In this document: positions 1 to 5,141 of the stretch, one piece after another
Numbering within the stretch: the stretch's first letter is position 1
How the letters are laid out: every line of letters starts with the position of its first letter
Origin: DASPXY01 sp038227745
Lineage (GTDB): Bacteria; Planctomycetota; Planctomycetia; Gemmatales; Gemmataceae
Length of the DNA: 9,953 nt
Direction: 5' to 3'
NCBI GenBank assembly: GCA_038227745.1
Contig: JBBRPS010000357.1
Location: 1 to 9,953, forward strand
Notes under the pieces: generated by a model
The model's input: only the letters and a program-made list of their open reading frames with translations
The model's database searches: none
Told to the model about the DNA's origin: nothing
Program-made: the position numbers and the translations under genes

Positions 1-103
1 ACAGGTTGACCGCAAGGCCAATGCGGGGGACCGCGTGCCGCGAGGTGCGTTGGCCAATGCTTGAGCTGTATGCGTCGAAAGGCGCCCGTACAGTTCTTGG
101 GGG

Positions 104-129
104 GCGGGGAGGCAGCAATGCCTCCCCGC
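104..129. repeat. Hairpin with GCAA (GNRA-type) loop
   Basis: Arm 104-114 (starting GCGGGG) pairs perfectly with 119-129, giving 11 pairs closed around the four-base loop GCAA at 115-118. GCAA is a GNRA-type tetraloop, which is stable in RNA. No T-run follows on the + strand, so it is not an obvious rho-independent terminator. It could be part of a transcript leader, a repeat-family element, or chance in G+C-rich DNA. Confidence 0.45.
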
Positions 130-149
130 TACCCGACCGGGGCGGAAGT

Positions 150-221
150 CGAACCGCCACGCGTCGGACGAATCGGAACCGGCCGGGAGACGAACGGCCG
201 CGCGTCAGACGAGTCGGGACC
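150..221. repeat. Two-unit degenerate tandem repeat, 41-base period
   Basis: Bases 150-180 and 191-221 align without gaps over 31 positions with 5 mismatches, four of them transitions. Both contain CGAAC, then CGCGTC, then GACGA, then TCGG, then ACC. The offset is 41 bases and weaker similarity continues to the left. It lies just before the spaced repeats at 238-494. Confidence 0.6.
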
Positions 222-237
222 AGGTGGGAGTGTTCAT

Positions 238-494
238 GCTCTCGCCGGGCCGAGTGTGCCACGGTCGGTCGGCGTCGCGGTCGGTGTTGGCTCTCGCCGG
301 GCGGAGTGTGCCTCGTGTCCGGTGGAGTCGCGGGTTGTGCGCTTCGGTGAGGGCTCTCGCCGGGCCGAGTGTGCTTTCGCCTCCGGCCACCTCGGTCGCG
401 GCGGTGTGGTCGGCGGCGGGCCGAGTTCGCGGGTGTCGTGTGGGGTCGCGGGCTGGTGTGCTGCGGTGTTGTTGGCGGGCGGAATTCGCGGGTC
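238..494. repeat. Five-copy spaced repeat (core CGGGC[C/G]GA[G/A]T)
   Basis: Three near-identical 23-base copies lie at 238-260, 290-312 and 353-375. Each begins GCTCTCGCCGGGC, continues with C or G, and ends GAGTGTGC plus C or T. Two degenerate copies follow at about 414-434 and 473-494, where the core continues into TTCGCGGGT instead. The ten-base cores start at 246, 298, 361, 417 and 476, so the spacing is 52, 63, 56 and 59 bases. The copies fall in all three reading frames and the intervening sequences do not resemble each other. The spacing is too irregular and the copies too diverged for a CRISPR array. I do not recognise a named repeat family. Confidence 0.65.
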
Positions 495-510
495 GGGGTT
501 GGTATCGCGG

Positions 511-1011
511 GTAGATGTCCCGCGGCTCCCGGACCGTGCGGTCGAGAACGGCATCTCGTGCATGTCCTGCCATACCGGCGGCTTCATCCCCGCAAAAGAT
601 CAAGTTCGTCTCCACATCGAGAAGAACCCCGCCTCTTTTTCAGCTCCGGAACGAGAGACGATCGCGGCTCTCTATCCGCCGGAGGACAAGCTGAGTGCCT
701 GGTTCGCGAAGGATAACGACCGTTTCCAGAAGGCCGTGGCGCAAGCGGGAGGGAAGCTGACGAAAACGGAGTCGATCACAGGCCTTGTCGCACACTTCGA
801 GAAGGAAGTTGACCTCGCAACCGCCGTGAGTGAGGTCGGCCTCCGGCCGGCTGAACTTTCCGAGAAACTCGCAGAATCGCCAGCGCTCTTGCGGATCCTC
901 GGTCCGCTGCGCATCCTCGGCGGCACTGTCCAACGTCAAGTCTTCACCGAGGCCCTGCCTGCGCTGGTGCGGGAGCTGAAACTCGGCGCGATCGTGCCTC
1001 CCGTGCCTTGA
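511..1011 (+). pseudogene. 5'-truncated CxxCH (haem-c-like) domain protein, C-terminal fragment
   Basis: The frame from about 511 to the TGA at 1009-1011 encodes about 166 residues. They open with Asp-Arg-Ala-Val-Glu-Asn-Gly just before Cys-Met-Ser-Cys-His (559-573), a CxxCH motif that would bind haem c covalently outside the cytoplasm. A charged, helical-looking C-terminal region follows. From memory, similar segments lie near the C-terminus of larger planctomycete proteins with cytochrome-like motifs. The only ATG near the front is inside the haem motif, and no signal peptide or proper start precedes it. The open frame extends left to 61, but only through repeat sequence. The fragment is less G+C-rich than its neighbours: I count 33 of 60 G+C at 601-660 against 46 of 60 at 4741-4800. 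I read it as the surviving 3' end of a gene. Alternatives are an intact but unusual small gene, or a start I cannot recognise. Confidence 0.55.
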
Positions 1012-1122
1012 CGCCGCTTTCTCACCCTCCTTCAAGGAACCCGGCCGCACAACTCCGCCAGTCCGGCCACTCCCGCTTCACGGTCTCGACGCGCGACGGT
1101 ACACTACGAACAGGCTTCCGCT

Positions 1123-1199
1123 CAGGGGGAAATTGGGGGCAGCCTCTCATGCCGCAGGGGGGAATTGGGGGCAATTGATGCCAATTGTCCCAATTTCCC
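1123..1199. repeat. G-rich REP-like direct and inverted repeat
   Basis: Two direct copies of CAGGGGG(A/G)AATTGGGGGCA lie at 1123-1142 and 1155-1174, 32 bases apart. A third, inverted copy ends at 1199. Bases 1160-1177 and 1182-1199 form an imperfect hairpin, 15 of 18 positions matching, around the loop ATGC. GGGGACA/AATTGGGGACA-like palindromes recall REP elements mobilised by RAYT (IS200-like) transposases, but no such gene is in the window, so this assignment is a guess. The rest of 1012-1253 shows nothing else apart from the terminator hairpin at 1222-1253. Confidence 0.45.
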
Positions 1200-1221
1200 G
1201 CAGCCAGCGCGAAACGGCAAG

Positions 1222-1253
1222 CCAGGCGCGCTCCGCCGACGGAGCGCGCCTGG
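1222..1253 (-). terminator. Hairpin terminator of the radical SAM gene
   Basis: A perfect 14-base stem, CCAGGCGCGCTCCG at 1222-1235 and its complement at 1240-1253, encloses a four-base loop. It begins immediately after the TGA (1256-1254) of the minus-strand gene. Downstream on that strand the sequence is only moderately T-rich (GCTTGCCGTTT), so termination may be imperfect. A convergent transcript from the left would meet the same stem. Confidence 0.6.
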
Positions 1254-2321
1254 TCACCCGTCGGCGAGGTCGAACAGGGTCGTCGGGGTCTCGGCGGGAC
1301 GGCGGAAGGCGGCGGCGGACAACTCGGGGCCGCGCCCGTTCATGCCGACCTTGCGCCGCGCCAGGGCGAACAGCCGGCGAATGGCCTCGGCCAGGACACC
1401 CTCGCCGCGCATACGGCTGCCGAAACGGGCATCGTTGAGTTGGCCGCCGCGCAGGTCGCGGATGCGGCCGAGGACCTTCGTCTTCTGCTCGGGGAAGTGC
1501 TGCGTCAGCCACTGCTCGAACAGATCCGCCAGGCCGTGCGGCAGCCGCAGTACGACGTAGCCGGCGAAGCGTGCGCCCGCCTCGGCGGCGGCGGCGAGGA
1601 TCGCGGGGATCTCGTGGTCGTTGAGGCCCGGGATGACCGGCGCGACGAGGACGCCGACCGGCACGCCCGCGGCGGCGACTTCGCGGACGGCGGCGAGGCG
1701 CGCGGCGGGCTGGGCGGCGCGCGGTTCCATGACGCGGGCCAGGCCGCCGTCGAGGGTCGTGATGGAGAGGAACACGGCGACGGCGTTGTGACGGGCCAAC
1801 TCGGCGAGCACGTCCAGGTCGCGCGTGACGAGACGACTCTTGGTAACGATCACGGCGGGATTCCGGTAGTCGGCGAGGACTTCCAGGCAGCGGCGCGTCA
1901 GGCGCAGACGGCGCTCGATGGGCTGGTAGGCATCGGTGACGCCGCAGACGCCCAGGGGCCGCGGCCGCCAGCCCTTCGCGTTCAGCTCGCGCCGCAGCAG
2001 GGCAGGGGCTTCCTCCTTGACGAAGATCTTCGTCTCGAAGTCGAGCCCGGCCGACAGGCCGAGGTACTCGTGCGTGGGGCGCGCGTAGCAATAAATGCAG
2101 CCGTGTTCACATCCCCTGTAGGGGTTTATGCTGGCCTCGAAGCCGACGTCGGGGCTGTCATTCGTGACGATCAGAGAACGGGCGGTGTCGCGGAAGAACT
2201 GCGTCGTCGGCGCGGGGTCGTCGGGGTCGATGGCGTCGGGATCGGGTTCGCAGTGGATGCGCTCGAAGCGATTCGCCGGATTGGCGGCGGCGCCGCGGCC
2301 GCGGAGAGGGTCACCGTGCAT
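1254..2321 (-). CDS. PA0069/Rv2578c-type radical SAM protein
   Basis: The product is 355 residues. It carries the [4Fe-4S] signature C71-x3-C75-x2-C78 in the context NPYRGCEHGCIYCYA, then the conserved ARPTHEYLGLSAGLDFE segment (79-96). Later elements fit a radical SAM barrel: GVTDAYQPIE (127-136), VTKS (159-162), SITTLD (186-191) and APVIPGLND (227-235). Together these match the family annotated as PA0069 or Rv2578c, related to SplB-like enzymes. Members would cleave S-adenosylmethionine to a 5'-deoxyadenosyl radical; the substrate is unknown. I chose the ATG at 2321 because the family N-terminus (GRGAAANPANRFE) begins just inside it. A GTG at 2402 in the same frame would add 27 residues without family character. 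The next gene upstream on this strand ends 173 bases away, so it is probably transcribed alone. A hairpin follows its stop. Confidence 0.93.
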   Translation of the reverse strand: MHGDPLRGRGAAANPANRFERIHCEPDPDAIDPDDPAPTTQFFRDTARSLIVTNDSPDVGFEASINPYRGCEHGCIYCYARPTHEYLGLSAGLDFETKIFVKEEAPALLRRELNAKGWRPRPLGVCGVTDAYQPIERRLRLTRRCLEVLADYRNPAVIVTKSRLVTRDLDVLAELARHNAVAVFLSITTLDGGLARVMEPRAAQPAARLAAVREVAAAGVPVGVLVAPVIPGLNDHEIPAILAAAAEAGARFAGYVVLRLPHGLADLFEQWLTQHFPEQKTKVLGRIRDLRGGQLNDARFGSRMRGEGVLAEAIRRLFALARRKVGMNGRGPELSAAAFRRPAETPTTLFDLADG

Positions 2322-2418
2322 CGAGGCCTGTCTCGCCGGTACACGCCGGCGGTTGTGCGGGACGTCGCCGGCTGGGAAGGGGGCGACGGCCACTCGGCCC
2401 ACACCTATTCAAACGTTT

Positions 2419-2447
2419 ACGATACCACCGAGATCGAGGGGTATCAA
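2419..2447 (-). promoter_or_regulatory. Candidate sigma-70-type promoter for the radical SAM gene
   Basis: Read on the minus strand, TTGATA (2447-2442) is 17 bases from TATCGT (2424-2419). This is a near-consensus -35 and a fair -10 in an A+T-richer patch of otherwise G+C-rich DNA. Initiation near 2412 would leave a leader of about 90 bases to the ATG at 2321 and would make the GTG at 2402 nearly leaderless. This is pattern matching only. Planctomycete promoters often do not follow the E. coli consensus. Confidence 0.35.
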
Positions 2448-2494
2448 GAGGCACAAAGGGAGTTTTGTGAGGGACGGGTGAAGCTCTATGCGGC

Positions 2495-3319
2495 TCAGTC
2501 AGGGGTGAACTCGCGGGTACACTGCTCGGGTGTCAGCGGACGGTTGAGGATCGGGTCGCGGAACTCCATCTCCAGCAGCAGCACCGCCCGGTCCTGCGCC
2601 TTCTCCCCACCCCACCACTCGATGCGGTGCGGCCACAGCGTCTTCGCGTCGAGATAGATGCTGCACAGCCGCGCCGGGTAGCGCGGCCGCTGCCAGTCCG
2701 GCACGCGGGCCAGCTTGCCCGGGTCCTCCGGCCAGGCGCCCGTGATGCGGATCACCTCCAGGCCGTTCCAGCGCACGTTTTCGCGGGCCGGCGCCCGCAG
2801 CCGCTCCCGCAGCGCCTTGACCAGCGGCCCGACCCCGAGGAGCGCCTGGTCGCGCAGCATCTCGTCGCGCGCCGCGGCGACCGTCTCCACCCCCGCGGGC
2901 GGCTCCGGCACCGGCAGCGCCAGCCGGCCGATCGGCGGCGCGTCGTTCCCGAAACGGCGGGCTATCGAGAGGACGGCCCCGTCCGAGATGACGGTCAGTT
3001 GCCCGTCGGTCCGGCCCGCGCGTGTCTTCAGTTCCAGGCGCAGGCGGTGGCCGGGGGCGCCCAAATAGCGCCCGCGGACCTCGTAGATTTCCCCGTCGTC
3101 CCAGACCTTCTGCCAGAGGGCCATCTCGGCCCACACCAGGCGCGGCGGCGAGTAGGCCTCGGCGGCAGCGGCGAGGAGGCGGGCGGCCTCGGCGCTCTCC
3201 GCGGCGGAGGCGGGCCGGGCGAGGGGAGGCGAGGGGGCGGTCGGCCGCGACACGGCCCCGGTCAGCAGCAGTGCCGCCGCCACCAGCCCCACAACCAGGA
3301 AGAACGGATACCGCGCCAT
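2495..3319 (-). CDS. Exported LolA-fold-like protein, planctomycete type
   Basis: The product is 274 residues. An N-terminal hydrophobic segment (MARYPFFLVVGLVAAALLL) is a likely signal peptide or membrane anchor. No lipobox cysteine follows it. After a Pro/Ala-rich linker, residues 44-115 alternate beta-strand-like stretches (ALWQKVWDDGEIYEVRGRY, HRLRLELKTR, QLTVISDG). The C-terminal part has IYLDAKTLWPHRIEWWG (221-237) and LLEMEFRDPILNRPLTPEQC. This pattern suits the LolA/LolB-like 'outer membrane lipoprotein-sorting' proteins common in planctomycetes, in which a half-barrel may hold acyl chains. I assign the fold from general appearance, and no ligand or partner is known. The ATG at 3319 is preferred over upstream in-frame extension to 3631, which would run through the divergent neighbour. 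Its ribosome binding site is weak. It starts 139 bases from a divergent lipoprotein gene, hinting at shared control. Confidence 0.8.
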   Translation of the reverse strand: MARYPFFLVVGLVAAALLLTGAVSRPTAPSPPLARPASAAESAEAARLLAAAAEAYSPPRLVWAEMALWQKVWDDGEIYEVRGRYLGAPGHRLRLELKTRAGRTDGQLTVISDGAVLSIARRFGNDAPPIGRLALPVPEPPAGVETVAAARDEMLRDQALLGVGPLVKALRERLRAPARENVRWNGLEVIRITGAWPEDPGKLARVPDWQRPRYPARLCSIYLDAKTLWPHRIEWWGGEKAQDRAVLLLEMEFRDPILNRPLTPEQCTREFTPD

Positions 3320-3336
3320 GGGAGACTGTTCCGGTT

Positions 3337-3374
3337 TTGACGAAAGTTCGGCCAGGCCGGGTGTCGAGTATAAC
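3337..3374. promoter_or_regulatory. Candidate divergent promoter region with overlapping -10 boxes
   Basis: The 139 bases between the divergent starts hold one clear A+T island at 3367-3374. Read rightward it gives TATAAC (3369-3374), a -10 candidate for the lipoprotein gene. Read leftward it gives TATACT (3372-3367), a -10 candidate for the LolA-like gene, with TTTATC as a weak -35 17 bases away. TTGACG at 3337-3342 looks like a -35 but sits 26 bases from TATAAC, too far for normal use. The perfect 11-base palindrome CGGCCAGGCCG (3349-3359) next to the island could be an operator. The two promoters could not both be occupied at once if the reading is right. Confidence 0.35.
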
Positions 3375-3445
3375 CGCAGACGACCTGGCGATAAAGCCGA
3401 ATGGGGCCGGGGGGTTTCCGCCCGTCCCGGGGAAGCGCGGTCGCA

Positions 3446-3453
3446 GGGGGAGG
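3446..3453 (+). promoter_or_regulatory. Ribosome binding site fixing the lipoprotein start
   Basis: GGGGGAGG at 3446-3453 precedes the ATG at 3459 by five bases. The frame is open further upstream to an ATG at 3318. However, this site, together with the Lys-Arg start, hydrophobic stretch and lipobox directly downstream of 3459, decides for the inner start. Confidence 0.75.
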
Positions 3454-3458
3454 ATCTC

Positions 3459-5042
3459 ATGAAGCGGACGGCGGGTGCGTTCTTGATGGTGGTTGCCCTG
3501 GGCGGCTGCATGTCGGTCGAGAAAGGGCCGGAGACGGCCGGGCCAATGTGCAGCGGCGGCTGCGGCCAGGGCTTCGCGCCGGCCGCGATCCCCGGCGTCA
3601 AGGGGCCGTGGGGACAGGAGGTGCCCGTCACAGGCCCCTACGCCCCCCCGATGAACGCCCAGGTCGCTCAGTACATGATGAACCAGAGCGTGCCCCTGAG
3701 TCCCGCCCAGCTCACCGCCCTCGCCGGCGCGCGCAACCCGTCCGGCCTCGTCCAGGCCAGCGCCAACATCCCCAACCTGCCGGTGCCCCCGGGCGGCATG
3801 ATGTCGCCCCCGGGAATGCCGCCGCTGCCGGGGTTCATGCCGCCCGGCGTGGGCGGACCGCCCGGCGCCGGCCCCGGCAACATGATGGCCGCCGTCGGAC
3901 CGCCCCCGCCCCCCGGCGCCTTCCCCGGCGTCGGCCCGAAGCGCTTCGCCATCGCCCGCACCCAGGTCCGCTTCGGCCGCCCCTCCGGCATGCGCATCTC
4001 CTGGTCCAGCGTCGGCGCCGACGGCAAGCCGAGCTACCCGGCCACACCTCTGGAAGTGCCCGGGCGCTACAACTTCCTCCAGGCCGCCGTCTACCGCCTG
4101 AAGTTGAGCGGCATCGAGGGCCGGCCCGGCCTGGAGCTGTACCCGACGCTCGAGGTGGTGCCGACCAACCCCAAGACCGAGGCGTTCCTCGCCCACAACG
4201 CCGTCCCCGTCGAGTTCACCGCGGACGACTTCCAGCAGGTCGCCGAGGGGAATTATCTCGTGAAGGTCGTCTACTTGCCCGATCCGCAGTTCCAGGAACT
4301 GGCGGCGACGGGGACCGACGAGATCGTCTCGACGCGACTGGAGCCGGGGGCCGACCCGATCAAGGAGGCGCTGCGGCGCGGCAGCATCCTGCTGGTGATC
4401 CGCATGGGTAACATGGATCAGGAGGCGCCGAACACGCCGCCCATCGACGCCCCGCCGCCCGGCGGCGCGCCGCACGGCCCTCCCCCCGGTATGCCGATGT
4501 TCGCCCCGGGCATGGGCCCCGCCGGCCCTGCCGGCCCCGCCTCGATGGTGCCCTACGGCCCGAACGGCCCGATGTTCATCCCGATGCCGGGTATGGGCCA
4601 GGGCGGCCCCGGTGGTCCCGGCGGCATGGGCATGATGATGGGCGCCGGTCCGATGGGCGGCCCGATGGGGCCAATGGGCGCGATGGGCGGGCCGATGGGC
4701 CCGATGGGCGCTCCGATGAATCCGATGATGCCGCCGCCCGGCATGGGCATGGGGCCGATGGGGCCGATGGGGCCGATGGGGCCGATGGGCGGCCAGCCGA
4801 CCGGCATCCCGGCGCCGCCCGGCGCAGCCCCGGGTCAGTCGATGCGTCCCCTGCCGCCGACGCCCGCCGACCCGGCGCCGGTGTCGAAGGCTCCGGAGAG
4901 CAGCGCGGTGCGCCAGGCGTCGGCCACCAGCACCCTGTCGGCGTCCGCTCCGTCGGCGCCCGCCGCCCCGCGGGCCGCGAGCAACACGCCGCTGCTGACG
5001 CCCGCCGCCCTGGCGATCCAGGACGCGGGGGCGAAGTGGTAG
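3459..5042 (+). CDS. Lipoprotein with paralogue domain and Met/Gly/Pro-rich collagen-like tail
   Basis: The product is 527 residues. MKRTAGAFLMVVALGGC is a type II signal peptide whose lipobox ends at Cys17, so the mature protein is lipid-anchored in the envelope. Residues 18-160 are low-complexity, rich in Pro, Gly and Met. Residues 161-317 form a compact beta-rich domain (QVRFGRPSGMRISW, VYRLKLSGIEGRPGLELYPTLEV, FTADDFQQVAEGNYLVKVVYLP, EALRRGSILLVIRMGN). The same domain recurs in the next gene. Residues 322-460 are a tail with Gly-Pro-Met and Gly-Pro-Ala triplets, ending in a Pro/Ala/Ser-rich stretch. I do not recognise a named function. A structural or surface-exposed envelope role is the plain inference, and Met every third residue could also bind soft metals. 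A hairpin terminator follows, and the neighbouring paralogue starts 99 bases downstream on the same strand. Confidence 0.85.
   Translation: MKRTAGAFLMVVALGGCMSVEKGPETAGPMCSGGCGQGFAPAAIPGVKGPWGQEVPVTGPYAPPMNAQVAQYMMNQSVPLSPAQLTALAGARNPSGLVQASANIPNLPVPPGGMMSPPGMPPLPGFMPPGVGGPPGAGPGNMMAAVGPPPPPGAFPGVGPKRFAIARTQVRFGRPSGMRISWSSVGADGKPSYPATPLEVPGRYNFLQAAVYRLKLSGIEGRPGLELYPTLEVVPTNPKTEAFLAHNAVPVEFTADDFQQVAEGNYLVKVVYLPDPQFQELAATGTDEIVSTRLEPGADPIKEALRRGSILLVIRMGNMDQEAPNTPPIDAPPPGGAPHGPPPGMPMFAPGMGPAGPAGPASMVPYGPNGPMFIPMPGMGQGGPGGPGGMGMMMGAGPMGGPMGPMGAMGGPMGPMGAPMNPMMPPPGMGMGPMGPMGPMGPMGGQPTGIPAPPGAAPGQSMRPLPPTPADPAPVSKAPESSAVRQASATSTLSASAPSAPAAPRAASNTPLLTPAALAIQDAGAKW
4749..4784 (+). repeat. Four tandem 9-base units encoding Met-Gly-Pro
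   Basis: ATGGGGCCG is repeated four times without change, inside the lipoprotein gene. It encodes a Gly-Pro-Met run that continues less regularly to the left (from about 4647). Identical codons in each unit suggest recent slippage, and the copy number could vary between strains without breaking the frame. Confidence 0.8.
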
Positions 5043-5067
5043 TGGACACGGGCAGGCGAAATCCCAG

Positions 5068-5096
5068 GCCCACGGGCGACCGCCCGTGGGCTTTTT
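5068..5096 (+). terminator. Rho-independent terminator of the lipoprotein gene
   Basis: GCCCACGGGCG (5068-5078) pairs perfectly with 5081-5091, giving an 11-base stem around AC, followed directly by TTTTT at 5092-5096. It lies 25 bases after the TAG stop. It implies that the next gene, whose ATG is 45 bases further on, has its own promoter or depends on readthrough. Confidence 0.85.
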
Positions 5097-5099
5097 CTT

Positions 5100-5121
5100 G
5101 GCCCCTGGCCCCCTGGCCCCT
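5100..5121. repeat. Three short direct repeats of GGCCCCT
   Basis: GGCCCCT (5100-5106), GGCCCCCT (5107-5114) and GGCCCCT (5115-5121) are joined head to tail between the terminator and the ribosome binding site of the next gene. They may be simple slippage products. No function is evident. Confidence 0.5.
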
Positions 5122-5141
5122 CTCCGTTCGGAGGCGCTCCC

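Larger units (their letters stand above)
1..504. other. Gene-free, repeat-rich region upstream of a truncated gene
   Basis: I see no convincing gene here. Open frames run through it on both strands, but their products are Arg/Gly/Val/Ala-rich and resemble no family I know. The repeated elements inside the region fall in different reading frames, as expected for non-coding DNA. The stretch contains a short direct repeat GGCCAATGC at 16-24 and 52-60, a hairpin at 104-129, a 41-base two-unit tandem repeat at 150-221, and a five-copy spaced repeat at about 238-494, listed separately. Whether this is a decayed gene or an intergenic repeat region cannot be decided from the window. Confidence 0.6.

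Noticed and set aside
238..494. CRISPR array
   Set aside because: Intervals vary from 52 to 63 bases, the copies are degenerate, and no cas gene is present.
61..1011. A 316-residue + strand gene spanning the whole left region
   Set aside because: Only residues after about 150 look like protein. The front half is repeat-coded Arg/Gly/Val sequence whose repeated elements change frame.
2322..2402. GTG start at 2402 for the radical SAM gene
   Set aside because: It adds 27 residues without family character, and the conserved N-terminus begins just after the ATG at 2321.
1185..2657. A 490-residue + strand open frame
   Set aside because: It is antisense to the radical SAM gene, which has clear catalytic motifs, and it crosses the intergenic region into the next gene.
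3337..3374. TTGACG paired with TATAAC as a normal sigma-70 promoter
   Set aside because: The spacer is 26 bases, too long for the two boxes to work together.
4553..4807. A minus-strand frame rich in Gly-Pro-Ile triplets
   Set aside because: It is the mirror image of the Met-Gly-Pro codon repeats on the + strand and has no independent support.
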